NCBI GenBank assembly: GCA_017484225.1 | Contig: JAFUTN010000031.1 | Coordinates: forward strand, 1 to 35,814 | DNA: 35,814 bases | Reading direction: 5' to 3' | From: Alphaproteobacteria bacterium | GTDB taxonomy: Bacteria; Pseudomonadota; Alphaproteobacteria; RF32; CAG-239 | Shown: in pieces, positions 8,172 to 16,159 of the stretch | Numbering within the stretch: position 1 is the first letter of the stretch | Layout: each line of letters opens with the position of its first letter | Program-made: the position numbers and the translations under genes | Notes under the pieces: generated by a model | Seen by the model: only the letters and a program-made list of their open reading frames with translations | Database searches by the model: none | Told to the model about the DNA's origin: nothing

Positions 8172-9950
8172 TCACTTATTTTCACTAATGTCTATTTTAT
8201 CCACATTAAAGAATACCGGCAATATTTGATACGAGCCGTTATGATAATACACATACAACGGAATTCCGTCACGCCCGTAACTGCTCAGCGCCTTATCATA
8301 ATCATCATTATCTTCCGTCATATCTGCCTTAAACAAGACCACATTATTATCTTTTACAAACTTCTTAAATTTTGCACTGCTTAAGATAGTTTTTTCGTTA
8401 AACATACACGTTAGACACCATTGCGCCGTAAAGTCTACAAAAACATTTTCGCCGGCATCTGCCGCTTCTTTTACTTGAACAGCATCAAACTTTTGCCAAT
8501 TCAAACCGTTTTTGTTCAAATCAATCGGGAGATAAATTTGCGAAACAAGCACTCCTGCCAACCACATACAAGTCAATAAAACGGGAATAGCTAAAATTTG
8601 TTTTATTTTTACCATCCATTTTCCCGGTTTTGGTAAAATACGGTGCAAAAATTTCGGAGAAACTTCTGCCAACGCAAACGGAAAGGCATACCCTAAAGAT
8701 AAAGCGGTAAATACGGCAAAAACCTCTGCATCAGACTGCATAAAGGCATAGCCGATTGCAGCTCCCATAAAAGGACCGGTGCAAGGACTGGCAATTAACA
8801 CGGCAAAAAATCCGGTAAGGAACTCATTTAATGCCGACAATTCATATATTTTCTTACTGCTTAAATCCGGAAATTTTATTACTTCCGTCATAAATAAAAA
8901 CAACACAAAAAAGATTACCAACATTGCTCCGACAAAATAAGGAGATTGCAGCTGAAATCCCCACCCTACCGCCTCACCGCGGTTTTTCAAAAAAACAAGA
9001 ATCAGGGCTAATCCCCAAAAAGCACTTAAAACTCCGAGACAATACAAAGCAGCTTCCTTATAATTTGATTTACCGGAATTTTTTTTCATCAAACCGAATA
9101 CTTTTAAGCTGAGAATCGGAAACACACACGGCATGGCATTCAATATTAATCCGCCCAAAAACGCCAACAGCACTATGCGAATAAAATAAAGCAAATCAAA
9201 ATAGTCATATTTCAGTTCAACATCAAAAGCCGTATCGGGAGTAACTATCAAAGCATGTTTCAGCCGTTTTTGTTCGCTGATATTTTGCCAACTTATTTCG
9301 GTTTTTTTACTGCTTTCGTTCACGGTCATATTTTCACCGCTCACAACTTCACGTTCTGCCGGTATAACCGTAATACTCTCATGCTTGGGAAGTTCCACAC
9401 TGATAGCGGTTGTTCCCTTTTTAACTGTTGACACAATATTTTTCGGAAAAGTATCCTGAGCTTCCCTCTTAATATTTTTACATATTTTTTCAGATGTTTG
9501 CGGAAGTTCGTCTAATTTAAACATCAATTTTTCCGGTTTACAATAATCTTCACATTCAACAAAGGTAAAAGAAATTCCGACATCTTCCGGATTCTGCACT
9601 TCCAAACTGAAATATGCCGTATTTTTATAGATGTATTCATCCATAATTTCGTATGTTTTTTCAATTTGCGGAACAGACTGATTTATTACTTTTATCGGAT
9701 TTTCGGAAGATACACTTTTTATTATTGTCGGCTTGCCGATTTCCCCCGGATTACTCCAATATATATGCCACCCTTCGTTTATGGCAAACTTGGCAATTAT
9801 CTCTTTTTGCCCATCCGAAAAAAGTTCTATGCTTGTATTATCCGTGCTTTTGCTGACACTGTGCCTTACTTTAGGATAAATGTCTTCGGCATTTCCGATA
9901 ATCGGTAACGACAATAAAAATATAAATATCAGCAATAAACGTTTCATCAT
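8172..9950 (-). CDS. dsbD: Thiol:disulfide interchange protein DsbD family
   Basis: A 592-aa inner-membrane protein passing electrons from cytoplasmic thioredoxin to periplasmic thiols. It starts with a signal peptide (about residues 1-21, ending IIGNA). The periplasmic N-terminal domain carries a cysteine pair C133/C137 (ECEDYC). A membrane domain follows, with the two catalytic cysteines C275 (AMPCVFP) and C390 (SPCTGP) in the expected P-C-x-x-P-like settings. The C-terminal thioredoxin-like domain has WCLTC (C512, C515). All three redox pairs needed for the DsbD relay are present. The DsbD/ScsB type is clear, but the exact periplasmic partner is unknown. It overlaps the upstream glycosylase gene by 4 bp (ATGA). 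Confidence 0.93.
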   Translation of the reverse strand: MMKRLLLIFIFLLSLPIIGNAEDIYPKVRHSVSKSTDNTSIELFSDGQKEIIAKFAINEGWHIYWSNPGEIGKPTIIKSVSSENPIKVINQSVPQIEKTYEIMDEYIYKNTAYFSLEVQNPEDVGISFTFVECEDYCKPEKLMFKLDELPQTSEKICKNIKREAQDTFPKNIVSTVKKGTTAISVELPKHESITVIPAEREVVSGENMTVNESSKKTEISWQNISEQKRLKHALIVTPDTAFDVELKYDYFDLLYFIRIVLLAFLGGLILNAMPCVFPILSLKVFGLMKKNSGKSNYKEAALYCLGVLSAFWGLALILVFLKNRGEAVGWGFQLQSPYFVGAMLVIFFVLFLFMTEVIKFPDLSSKKIYELSALNEFLTGFFAVLIASPCTGPFMGAAIGYAFMQSDAEVFAVFTALSLGYAFPFALAEVSPKFLHRILPKPGKWMVKIKQILAIPVLLTCMWLAGVLVSQIYLPIDLNKNGLNWQKFDAVQVKEAADAGENVFVDFTAQWCLTCMFNEKTILSSAKFKKFVKDNNVVLFKADMTEDNDDYDKALSSYGRDGIPLYVYYHNGSYQILPVFFNVDKIDISENK

Positions 9951-10588
9951 TCTTTTCCGACCATAACTTTCAACCGAAGTATTATATCTTCAAACATTTT
10001 TTCCGTCAGCACTCCGGTGTTAATATTGTAACGTGATGTGTGAAAAGAATCAACCAGCCTGAAAGGATGATTTGTCAGTTCAAATTCTGCTCCGTGTGCA
10101 AATTTAAATTGTGATTTTTTGTAGCCGAGTGCCTGCAAAACAGCTCCATGTGCCACCGTTCCGAGTGCTAAAATAACTTTCAGATTCGGCATATCGGCAA
10201 TTTCGCTTTGCAAGAATTTGCGGCAATTAGTAATTTCTTCGGTTGTTACTTTATTTTGCGGAGGAACGCACCGCACCGAGTTCGTTACGCGCACATTATT
10301 CAGCATATAGCCGTCATCTTTTGTTTTTCGGTAGTCTCCGGTCGCAAAACCAAACTTTTTTAAGACCGGATATAAAATATCGCCGGCATAATCATTGGTA
10401 AACGGGCGGTTTGTCTGATTCGCCCCATTCAACCCCGGAGCAAGCCCGACCACCAAAATTTCGGAATTTAAATCACCGAACGGTTCCACCGCACCATTAT
10501 AATAATGCGGAAATTTTTGTTGATTTTGGTGTCTGAAATCCACCAAGCGCTGGCATAAATCACAATTTTTTTGCGGACATTGAAACAT
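9947..10588 (-). CDS. Uracil-DNA glycosylase, family 5 (UdgB-like, Fe-S)
   Basis: A 213-aa repair enzyme removing uracil or related deaminated bases from DNA. Motif 1 GLAPGLNGANQTNRPF and the later HTSRYN (H183 region) match family 5, whose usual forms are GLAPA...G-N and H-P-S-x-x-N; family 4 would have GE-x-PG. Cysteines C4, C9, C12, C107 and C122 supply the four ligands expected for the 4Fe-4S cluster, with one to spare. The start is preceded by a strong GGAGG. It is first in a two-gene transcript with dsbD. Family placement is fairly sure; substrate range is not readable from sequence. Confidence 0.88.
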   Translation of the reverse strand: MFQCPQKNCDLCQRLVDFRHQNQQKFPHYYNGAVEPFGDLNSEILVVGLAPGLNGANQTNRPFTNDYAGDILYPVLKKFGFATGDYRKTKDDGYMLNNVRVTNSVRCVPPQNKVTTEEITNCRKFLQSEIADMPNLKVILALGTVAHGAVLQALGYKKSQFKFAHGAEFELTNHPFRLVDSFHTSRYNINTGVLTEKMFEDIILRLKVMVGKE

Positions 10589-10608
10589 TTTTACCTCCGT
10601 TTTATTGC

Positions 10609-10636
10609 ATATTAACGCACAAATTTTACTTGTCCA
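10609..10636 (-). promoter_or_regulatory. Probable promoter of the UDG-dsbD transcript
   Basis: On the minus strand TGGACA (10636-10631) and TAATAT (10614-10609) are 16 bp apart, ending about 20 bases before the UDG start codon. The leader would be very short but includes the GGAGG ribosome site. Confidence 0.45.
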
Positions 10637-10730
10637 CCATTTAAAAAACTTTTTTCACGGTTATATACACCGACGAAAGTATTATCTGAAATGCTTTTTA
10701 TCAGTAAAACATTTATAAATGGAGATAAAA

Positions 10731-11294
10731 ATGAAAAAAACATTATTGTTAACTACTGCTGCGGCTTGTTTAACCGCTTTTAACGCAAATGCTTACACCC
10801 ACTCCATGATGGGCCAAATGCGTCCTTATGTCGGTGCGGAATACGTATTTTCTCATGCCAAAAACGGCGGAGAAGCTACAAATGCCAAAGATAATTTCCA
10901 CAGCGGAAAAGCTGATATCGGTATGGAATGGGCAAATTTTTTGGATACGGAATTTTCATATCAACATTCCGGTGAATTGAAAAGTGCTAATCCGGAAGGA
11001 GGCAAAATAAAAAGTTCATTCCAAGCTTATGCTTTGGATTTATACGGAAAATATCCGATAATGTGTTCACCGCTCAGTGCTGTCGGAACAATCGGCGGAG
11101 CCATTTATCACGGTGATTACAAAGGCTTGCCGAAAGATGACTTCAATAAATTCGGCTACCGTGCCGGCGTAGGTATGCAATACGACTTTACGGACAATAT
11201 ATCGGCTCGTGTAATCGGCAGATATACATACATTGACTCTCGCTATTTAAACAACCTGATGGAAGTTAATGCGGGTATTCTCTACAAATTCTAA
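10731..11294 (+). CDS. Small outer-membrane beta-barrel protein
   Basis: A 187-aa protein from the ATG at 10731, which has GGAG 6 bases upstream; an in-frame ATG at 10719 lacks this. The first 21 residues are a signal peptide ending FNANA, cleaved before YTHSM. The mature part alternates polar and hydrophobic residues in strands (for example GADIGMEW-like segments, FGYRAGVGMQYDF, NISARVIGRYTYI) and ends NAGILYKF with a terminal phenylalanine, the BamA-recognition form. This fits an 8-stranded OmpA/Omp25-like barrel. The protein is monocistronic with its own terminator. The specific role (structural, immune evasion, porin) cannot be told. Confidence 0.85.
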   Translation: MKKTLLLTTAAACLTAFNANAYTHSMMGQMRPYVGAEYVFSHAKNGGEATNAKDNFHSGKADIGMEWANFLDTEFSYQHSGELKSANPEGGKIKSSFQAYALDLYGKYPIMCSPLSAVGTIGGAIYHGDYKGLPKDDFNKFGYRAGVGMQYDFTDNISARVIGRYTYIDSRYLNNLMEVNAGILYKF

Positions 11295-11315
11295 AAATAA
11301 AATTCGCCATTTTTG

Positions 11316-11348
11316 CGCCGGAGTCCCATACTTCGGCGTTTTTATTTT
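11316..11348 (+). terminator. Intrinsic terminator of the outer-membrane protein gene
   Basis: CGCCGGAG (11316-11323) pairs with CTTCGGCG (11331-11338) with one G-T pair and a 7-base loop, followed by TTTTTATTTT. Confidence 0.9.
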
Positions 11349-11389
11349 AATATACATTTTTTATCCTCTATGAGTTTCCGACACAACCC

Positions 11390-11905
11390 TTATAATTGAT
11401 TCATATATTCTTGGAATGGAATGCTATAATCATCAGTATCCGGTGCATTTTGACTTGAATACACAAAATCAGCCATAAACATAATGTAAGACAATATAAA
11501 AGCATAAATTAAATTTCTATATGGTTTTAAAATATTCGGTTGCCATATAAAAATCATACTTGCATAAGTTACGGCACGCAACAATAACACCAGAAAGATA
11601 CCGGCTATAATTTTTCCTAACAAAGAAGCTATAAAAACAAACGGAAAGAATATCATCATTTCAACTACAATCAAGTCAAATGCCAACAAAATTATAACCG
11701 GAAATTTCCAAATCAGGTTGATTTTCTTGATTTTCTGCTTATCTTCACCAAACCAAATTTTCCATATTAAATAAGGAACAACAATACCGATATATAAACT
11801 CGGAATACAATAAAAAACAATACCAAAAAGCTGTATTGGTAGCAGTAATGTTGAAATAAGCAATATAGTAGTTTTAATAAGTTTTGATTTTTTTGTTTTT
11901 TCCAT
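11390..11905 (-). CDS. Hypothetical multi-pass membrane protein
   Basis: A 171-aa protein from the ATG at 11905, chosen because AAGGA lies 6 bases upstream; a farther in-frame ATG at 11935 has no such site. A basic N-terminus (KTKKSKLIK) is followed by about five hydrophobic segments, with a charged loop (GEDKQKIKK) after the second, and a hydrophilic acidic C-terminus. I recognise no family. It lies between the outer-membrane protein gene and the end of the phage operon, on the phage strand but behind the phage terminator and with its own strong promoter. It may be a lysogenic-conversion gene of the phage cluster or a host gene next to it. Confidence 0.7.
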   Translation of the reverse strand: MEKTKKSKLIKTTILLISTLLLPIQLFGIVFYCIPSLYIGIVVPYLIWKIWFGEDKQKIKKINLIWKFPVIILLAFDLIVVEMMIFFPFVFIASLLGKIIAGIFLVLLLRAVTYASMIFIWQPNILKPYRNLIYAFILSYIMFMADFVYSSQNAPDTDDYSIPFQEYMNQL

Positions 11906-11943
11906 ATCAAATCCTTTGTTTGTTATCTTAAACAATAATTTTG

Positions 11944-11963
11944 CAAAAGTTCCAAAACTTTTG
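11944..11963. repeat. Perfect inverted repeat in the leader of the membrane-protein gene
   Basis: CAAAAGT (11944-11950) and ACTTTTG (11957-11963) flank a 6-base spacer, about 40 bases upstream of the ATG at 11905 and inside the predicted leader. It could be an operator half-site pair or an RNA hairpin. Confidence 0.45.
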
Positions 11964-12021
11964 AACTATCTATGAAAGAATTTATACCCACCGCGAACAA
12001 CTATAAATTGTATTTAATATA

Positions 12022-12066
12022 ATAATAACCGACGAAGAAATTTATGTCAACTACTTTCTTGTCGGT
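12022..12066 (-). promoter_or_regulatory. Strong promoter with overlapping inverted-repeat operator, for the membrane-protein gene
   Basis: On the minus strand TTGACA (12050-12045) and TATTAT (12027-12022) are 17 bp apart. A long inverted repeat, ACCGAC(g)AAGAAA at 12028-12040 and TTTCTTGTCGGT at 12055-12066, spans the spacer and the -35 box. That placement suggests a repressor or activator site. Transcription would start near 12015, leaving a leader of about 110 nt. Confidence 0.6.
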
Positions 12067-12106
12067 TTAAGACATTTTTATTTCCTTTCTCTGTTATAAA
12101 ATTTAT

Positions 12107-12132
12107 CTCCGGCATTTTTTAGAATACCGGAG
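12107..12132 (-). terminator. Terminator at the end of the phage late operon
   Basis: CTCCGGCATT (12107-12116) pairs with AATACCGGAG (12123-12132) in a 10-bp stem with one wobble pair and a 6-base loop. On the minus strand it is followed by an AT-rich tract with a short T-run. It lies 22 bases past the stop codon of the last phage gene. Confidence 0.65.
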
Positions 12133-12154
12133 ACTGTTTGTGAAAGACCACTTG

Positions 12155-12835
12155 CTAAAGCCGGTGGCTTGCGTCTTTCAAGGGTGTTATTGAGCTTACC
12201 GTCCTGACTGCCGTGCCGAGATTTTTCCATCCCGACTCTTCATCTTGTGTCCGACGTGCCTGTATTCCGTGTTGTGCATTATACAAATTCATTTGATTTT
12301 CATAACCGGAAACAGAATTTTGCAGTTGTGACAATATTTGACTGATATAATTCTGTCTGGCATTATTGCTGAAATTTGCCGCACTGATACTGTTGCTCAA
12401 GCTGTTATCATAAGCATTTTGACCGGCAATAACACTGTTATATGCTGCCTGATTCAGAGCTGCATTTTGGGTGCTTTGCAAGTCATTCATTGCTCGTTGA
12501 TATGCTTCTGAGCCGACACTGATACCTTTGTTTGCCAAACTTGTTTCCAAATCTGCCTGCTGTTGTTGATATTGCGGTGTCAGCTTATCAACATACGCCT
12601 GATAAACAGCTTGTTCCGCCGCACGACGAGCATCATCCGAAGCATTCACCGAAAAGATGTAATTCGGCATTGCTCCGAGATTTTGACTCATAGATAATGC
12701 GTTTGCGGTCAAATTGTTCAGCGTATTGTCATAATTGCCGGTATTATAATTATTCAAATAATTTGTATAGTTGTTTTCAAATCCGTATGTTCCGGTTGAA
12801 CCGGCACCGAAAATTGAACCCACTGCTTTACTCAT
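12155..12835 (-). CDS. Phage structural protein, Ala/Asn/Gln-rich, candidate internal or tail-associated protein
   Basis: A 226-aa protein with a good AGGAG before the ATG. It opens with a glycine-rich segment (SKAVGSIFGAGSTG) and continues in long stretches rich in Asn, Gln, Ala and Ser, mostly predicted helical (for example ARRAAEQAVYQAYVDKL, QQQQADLETSLANKG). Proteins of this make-up at the end of podoviral morphogenesis operons are often internal/ejection or tail-end proteins. I cannot name the exact family. It is the last gene of the operon, overlapping the acetyltransferase gene by 8 bp. Confidence 0.7.
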   Translation of the reverse strand: MSKAVGSIFGAGSTGTYGFENNYTNYLNNYNTGNYDNTLNNLTANALSMSQNLGAMPNYIFSVNASDDARRAAEQAVYQAYVDKLTPQYQQQQADLETSLANKGISVGSEAYQRAMNDLQSTQNAALNQAAYNSVIAGQNAYDNSLSNSISAANFSNNARQNYISQILSQLQNSVSGYENQMNLYNAQHGIQARRTQDEESGWKNLGTAVRTVSSITPLKDASHRL

Positions 12836-13271
12836 GTTTTTTCTCCTGTTTTATCCATTTACATTCAGATTTAAGCATTCCGAAAATACAGCCGTCCGTT
12901 CCGTCATCACGGTAGTTTCGCAGCAATCCTTCTTGCTTAAATCCGAGTTTTTTCACCAGATTTATGCAGTTTTGATTCTCCTTACTTACTGAAAGACTGA
13001 TACGTCTGCATTTCAGATAATTAAACGCCATGCTGAACAAAAATTTCAGCAAACGGCGATTACACCACCGCTTATCCGTGGTGTAAATTGTCCACCAAAC
13101 TTCAATATATGGACGGTAATCGTGAAATATTATTCCGCCGATTAATTTTCCGCACAGCGAAAAACCGAATGTGACATGTTTGCCTAACCACCCCCGTCCC
13201 AGATGTAATTCGGCACAAACCCAATCTGTGATTGAGCCTGTTTTGTCTTCAATAATTTCATATTCCATCAC
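12828..13271 (-). CDS. GNAT-family N-acetyltransferase encoded within the phage tail operon
   Basis: A 147-aa protein with the GNAT fold. It has a central beta-strand segment (FGFSLCGKLIGGIIFHD), then VWWTIYTTDKRWCNRRLLKFLFSMAF as motif A region, and a C-terminal VSKENQNCINLVKKLGF followed by QEGLLR, the classic motif B of RimJ/RimL-type acetyltransferases. Acetyl-CoA would be the donor; the acceptor is unknown. It overlaps both neighbours (4 and 8 bp), so it is made together with tail proteins. Such enzymes are seen in a number of podoviral structural modules and may modify a virion or host protein. Confidence 0.8.
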   Translation of the reverse strand: MMEYEIIEDKTGSITDWVCAELHLGRGWLGKHVTFGFSLCGKLIGGIIFHDYRPYIEVWWTIYTTDKRWCNRRLLKFLFSMAFNYLKCRRISLSVSKENQNCINLVKKLGFKQEGLLRNYRDDGTDGCIFGMLKSECKWIKQEKKHE

Positions 13272-14827
13272 ATCACCCCGCTGCCGAGTTGAAAACGCAA
13301 AATCGTGTCATACCACTCAATGGCATTGCCTTTGGTCTTAGTTTTGAACACTATGCTTGCCTTGTATCCGGTTGAAGAATTTGCAATCCACTGACTTTGC
13401 ACCATGGTTGAACCGAGAGAACTCCATTTTGTGCCGACGGACAGTGCGCTTGATGACCACTTTTTTTTGTTCCACTTTGTTATACCGACAAAACCGACAT
13501 TTTCTTCATAATCTATGTTGCGTTTTTCCATATCCATATTGGTATATATCACCAATGAATATCCGCTGCTGAATTTTGTGCGCGGATTTATCAACTGTAT
13601 TTGTTTCAAAGAATTACTGCCCAAATTGCTGTATGCCTGTTCAACCGTGCCGGAAATTCGCGTGCCGTTATCGGAATACCCTTCATCAAACAAAAAAATA
13701 TCTCTGCCGTCGCAAAAATACATCCTCTTCTCAAATTCACTCCAGCAACAAGCATTAATGCCGGTAAAACGACACCATGCGCCGGTGTTTATATTGATTA
13801 CGTGTTGTTCAAAACCGCTTGCCACCGGCACATTAAAAATCGCATATCCGCCGCGACCGTATATAATCCCCTGCCATCCGTCATAATCAGCATATTTTGC
13901 CGTGCGCGAAAGCACTAATCCTCTGATGGCATCACTGAATGAAACTTGTGATGAATTGGCTTGCTCTATAGGTAACGCCTTTGAAAGCGGAATATATCCG
14001 TCTTCCGAAATAATGACAACATCTCCCTGATAAGGCACCAAACAATTATATCCTATCGGTCGGCTGATTTTATATGAACCGCGAAGTTTCCAATCATCTG
14101 CATTATTTACATTTGAACCTGAATAAACCAAAGCCTCACCTTCGGATGTTATAAACACCGTCAAATCATCAATTCCCTGCCCGCCGTCCTGTGTCCAGTT
14201 TGCAACGGCGACCAAATAACCGCCGAAACGGGCAACCTGTGCCAAATCAAAACATTGTAAAGCGCCGGAAATATTGCCGGCTGTTTGCGGATACCACACT
14301 TTCATGCTGTTCTTTTCCACAAACCATAAACGCTGTTTTGATACGCTCACATTAGTGATATAATGACTTTGGTTATCGGAAAAAATAAAATTCCAATCCT
14401 CAAAATGATGTTCACCGTTTCCATCCAAATAAAACACTTTCGGTGTATCCAAACCATTCACAAAATAAAGATAATTTTTGTATTGCTGCGTGCGGCAAAC
14501 ATTGTTGCCGAAAGTAACATTGTCATAAGCATACACATTGTCCGTTGCCGATACATTATATGCTTTTGTTCCGGATACAGCCAAAAATACGGAAGTTGTT
14601 TCTCCGCGATATTCGGCCAAAGTTCCGATTTCGGATGCTAAACTGTTATGCAAAACATAGCCTTTACGCAAGGCTACTTTTGTATCCAGAGGAATATAAT
14701 TATCCATAACCACAGCATATCCGGCATCCATATCCGCCGGATTGTCACGTGCGTTTAATCCTTTTATCGGTGCCGGCAATGTGTAACTTACCGATTTATT
14801 TGTTCTGTTGATTATGCGTTGCAACAT
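13268..14827 (-). CDS. Phage tail hub/nozzle-like protein with beta-propeller-type repeats
   Basis: A 519-aa protein with AAGGAG 8 bases before the ATG. The N-terminal LPAPIKGLNARDNPADMDAG and VMDNYIPLDTKVALRKGY are typical of podoviral tail proteins of the P22 gp10-like type. The body consists of repeated beta segments such as YKNYLYFVNGLDTPKVFYLD, RLWFVEKNSMKVWYP and RMYFCDGRDIFLFDEGY, suggesting a propeller-like tail hub. It would sit below the portal/adaptor and contact fibres. It overlaps the adaptor gene by 32 bp and the acetyltransferase by 4 bp. The tail-hub call is from motif pattern and place in the operon. Confidence 0.75.
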   Translation of the reverse strand: MLQRIINRTNKSVSYTLPAPIKGLNARDNPADMDAGYAVVMDNYIPLDTKVALRKGYVLHNSLASEIGTLAEYRGETTSVFLAVSGTKAYNVSATDNVYAYDNVTFGNNVCRTQQYKNYLYFVNGLDTPKVFYLDGNGEHHFEDWNFIFSDNQSHYITNVSVSKQRLWFVEKNSMKVWYPQTAGNISGALQCFDLAQVARFGGYLVAVANWTQDGGQGIDDLTVFITSEGEALVYSGSNVNNADDWKLRGSYKISRPIGYNCLVPYQGDVVIISEDGYIPLSKALPIEQANSSQVSFSDAIRGLVLSRTAKYADYDGWQGIIYGRGGYAIFNVPVASGFEQHVININTGAWCRFTGINACCWSEFEKRMYFCDGRDIFLFDEGYSDNGTRISGTVEQAYSNLGSNSLKQIQLINPRTKFSSGYSLVIYTNMDMEKRNIDYEENVGFVGITKWNKKKWSSSALSVGTKWSSLGSTMVQSQWIANSSTGYKASIVFKTKTKGNAIEWYDTILRFQLGSGVM

Positions 14828-15515
14828 TGATTATTACTCCTTTGGTAAATGAATTATCTGAATTAGCTAAACAAATATCGTTGGTTGCCAACTCAGAACC
14901 ATAACGTTTTTTCACTTCTTTTTGATATTCGTCGTATTCTTCGGTATAATCCAAACCGTTACGTTTCAACCAACGCCACAAAATATTCATTTTGACCAAA
15001 TACTCATCAAAAATCGGAACATCCGTGTTAGCGGTCAGGCTGTTTTTTTCTTCAAATGTTTGAAAATCCCATACCACATTGTTTGAGCGATATTGAAATA
15101 CAATTTTTACTCCGCTCGGCGGTGGGGTTAAAAATTTGAACATTCCGCGTTGAATAACAAATTTTATCTCGGCAGAATCACAGGAAAAATATTTTTCCTT
15201 CATCCATTGTGACGGGGTAATGGCTCCGATAATTCTTTCATGCGTATCTTTAATGTATATGGTATTATTCACCAAACAATAAAAATCGGGAGCCACATCC
15301 GAAATCGGATAATTGCTGACACCTGAAACCGTGCGCAGACTTCCTTGTTTAATCAATTCCTGCCAATCTCCGTAACGCATCATACTGTCAAGTGCTGACT
15401 TTGCAACGCTGAGAAAAATTGTTTCTTGCTGACTGTTCGGATTAAACAAATTATTCGGTCGTTTTACTGCCGCTAAATCGGCAACCTCGCGACAAATTTC
15501 CAATATTGTTTTCAT
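14796..15515 (-). CDS. Phage head-tail adaptor (P22 gp4-like connector)
   Basis: A 239-aa protein starting at the ATG at 15515 (MKTILEICREVADLAAV), which has AAGGAG upstream and overlaps the preceding stop in TAATG. A farther in-frame ATG at 15590 lies inside the neighbour's coding sequence and is unlikely. Helical ends frame a central beta part (GVSNYPISDVAPDFYCLV, AEIKFVIQRGMFKFLTPP) that fits podoviral adaptor proteins binding the portal ring. DEYLVKMNILWRWLKRNGLDY near the C-terminus is typical of this group. Neighbours are the capsid-side genes upstream and tail hub downstream, as expected. Confidence 0.7.
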   Translation of the reverse strand: MKTILEICREVADLAAVKRPNNLFNPNSQQETIFLSVAKSALDSMMRYGDWQELIKQGSLRTVSGVSNYPISDVAPDFYCLVNNTIYIKDTHERIIGAITPSQWMKEKYFSCDSAEIKFVIQRGMFKFLTPPPSGVKIVFQYRSNNVVWDFQTFEEKNSLTANTDVPIFDEYLVKMNILWRWLKRNGLDYTEEYDEYQKEVKKRYGSELATNDICLANSDNSFTKGVIINVATHNQQNK

Positions 15516-16087
15516 TACTCTGTCTCCTTTTTGCGTTTTGATGCCGTTTTTAAACGTTTTTCCAAAGATGCTATTTTTTCTTTTAAGCAAGCGATTTCAT
15601 CTTTGTATTGTTGCTCCTTATCCGCATTTTTTTTCAAATCGGTATTTTTTTCTGCTTGTTCCATAAACATTTGTGCCAACACATGCTCATTCTGCAGGCT
15701 CAAATTTTGCACTTTTTCAAAATCAAGTTCGGCAAGTGATTCAACCGTAAAAATTCCGCGATTTTTACAAGTGGCGATTTCAGCTGCATCCAAAAAAGAA
15801 AATTGCTCCAGCGGTGTCCCTTTTTTCACCTGTTCCTTTGATAATTTATAGAGCGCATATTCTTTCGGAAAACGTTTTATTTTTTCTTCTGTTGCCGGTT
15901 GATTATATACTTCGGTGCTGTTGTCTTTAATGCGTATTTCAACATAAGTAACATTTTTGAAAATCGGCAATCCGTTTTCCGTCAATTTTTCGGTTTTTAC
16001 GGCTTTATCATAAAATCTTGCCGCCACATTTTTTTCTTCATCACAATGTGCGGCAATTTGCTGAAACAAAGCAAATTCTGTATCCAT
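15515..16087 (-). CDS. Hypothetical phage structural-region protein with C-terminal coiled coil
   Basis: A 190-aa protein with AAGGA before the ATG. Residues 45-60 (NVTYVEIRIKDNSTEVYN) form a small beta segment. A middle helical part contains LDAAEIATCKNRGIFTVESL, resembling a helix-hairpin-helix (RNA polymerase alpha C-terminal-like) turn. The C-terminal 50 residues are a charged coiled coil ending in a very basic tail (KRLKTASKRKKETE). I do not recognise a named family. It sits between capsid and adaptor, the usual place of head-completion or capsid-accessory genes. Confidence 0.7.
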   Translation of the reverse strand: MDTEFALFQQIAAHCDEEKNVAARFYDKAVKTEKLTENGLPIFKNVTYVEIRIKDNSTEVYNQPATEEKIKRFPKEYALYKLSKEQVKKGTPLEQFSFLDAAEIATCKNRGIFTVESLAELDFEKVQNLSLQNEHVLAQMFMEQAEKNTDLKKNADKEQQYKDEIACLKEKIASLEKRLKTASKRKKETE

Positions 16088-16112
16088 ATCCTATTCCTTT
16101 CAATATCAAATC

Positions 16113-16142
16113 AAAAAGGCGGCACTAAAGCACCGCCCTTTT
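16113..16142 (-). terminator. Hairpin terminator or attenuator after the capsid gene
   Basis: On the minus strand a GGCGGTGC / GTGCCGCC stem (16137-16118, with two wobble pairs and a TTTA loop) is followed by TTTTTGATTT. It lies inside the late operon just after the major capsid gene, so it must be read through, or it lowers downstream expression relative to capsid. Confidence 0.7.
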
Positions 16143-16159
16143 AATGAATCACAATAACC

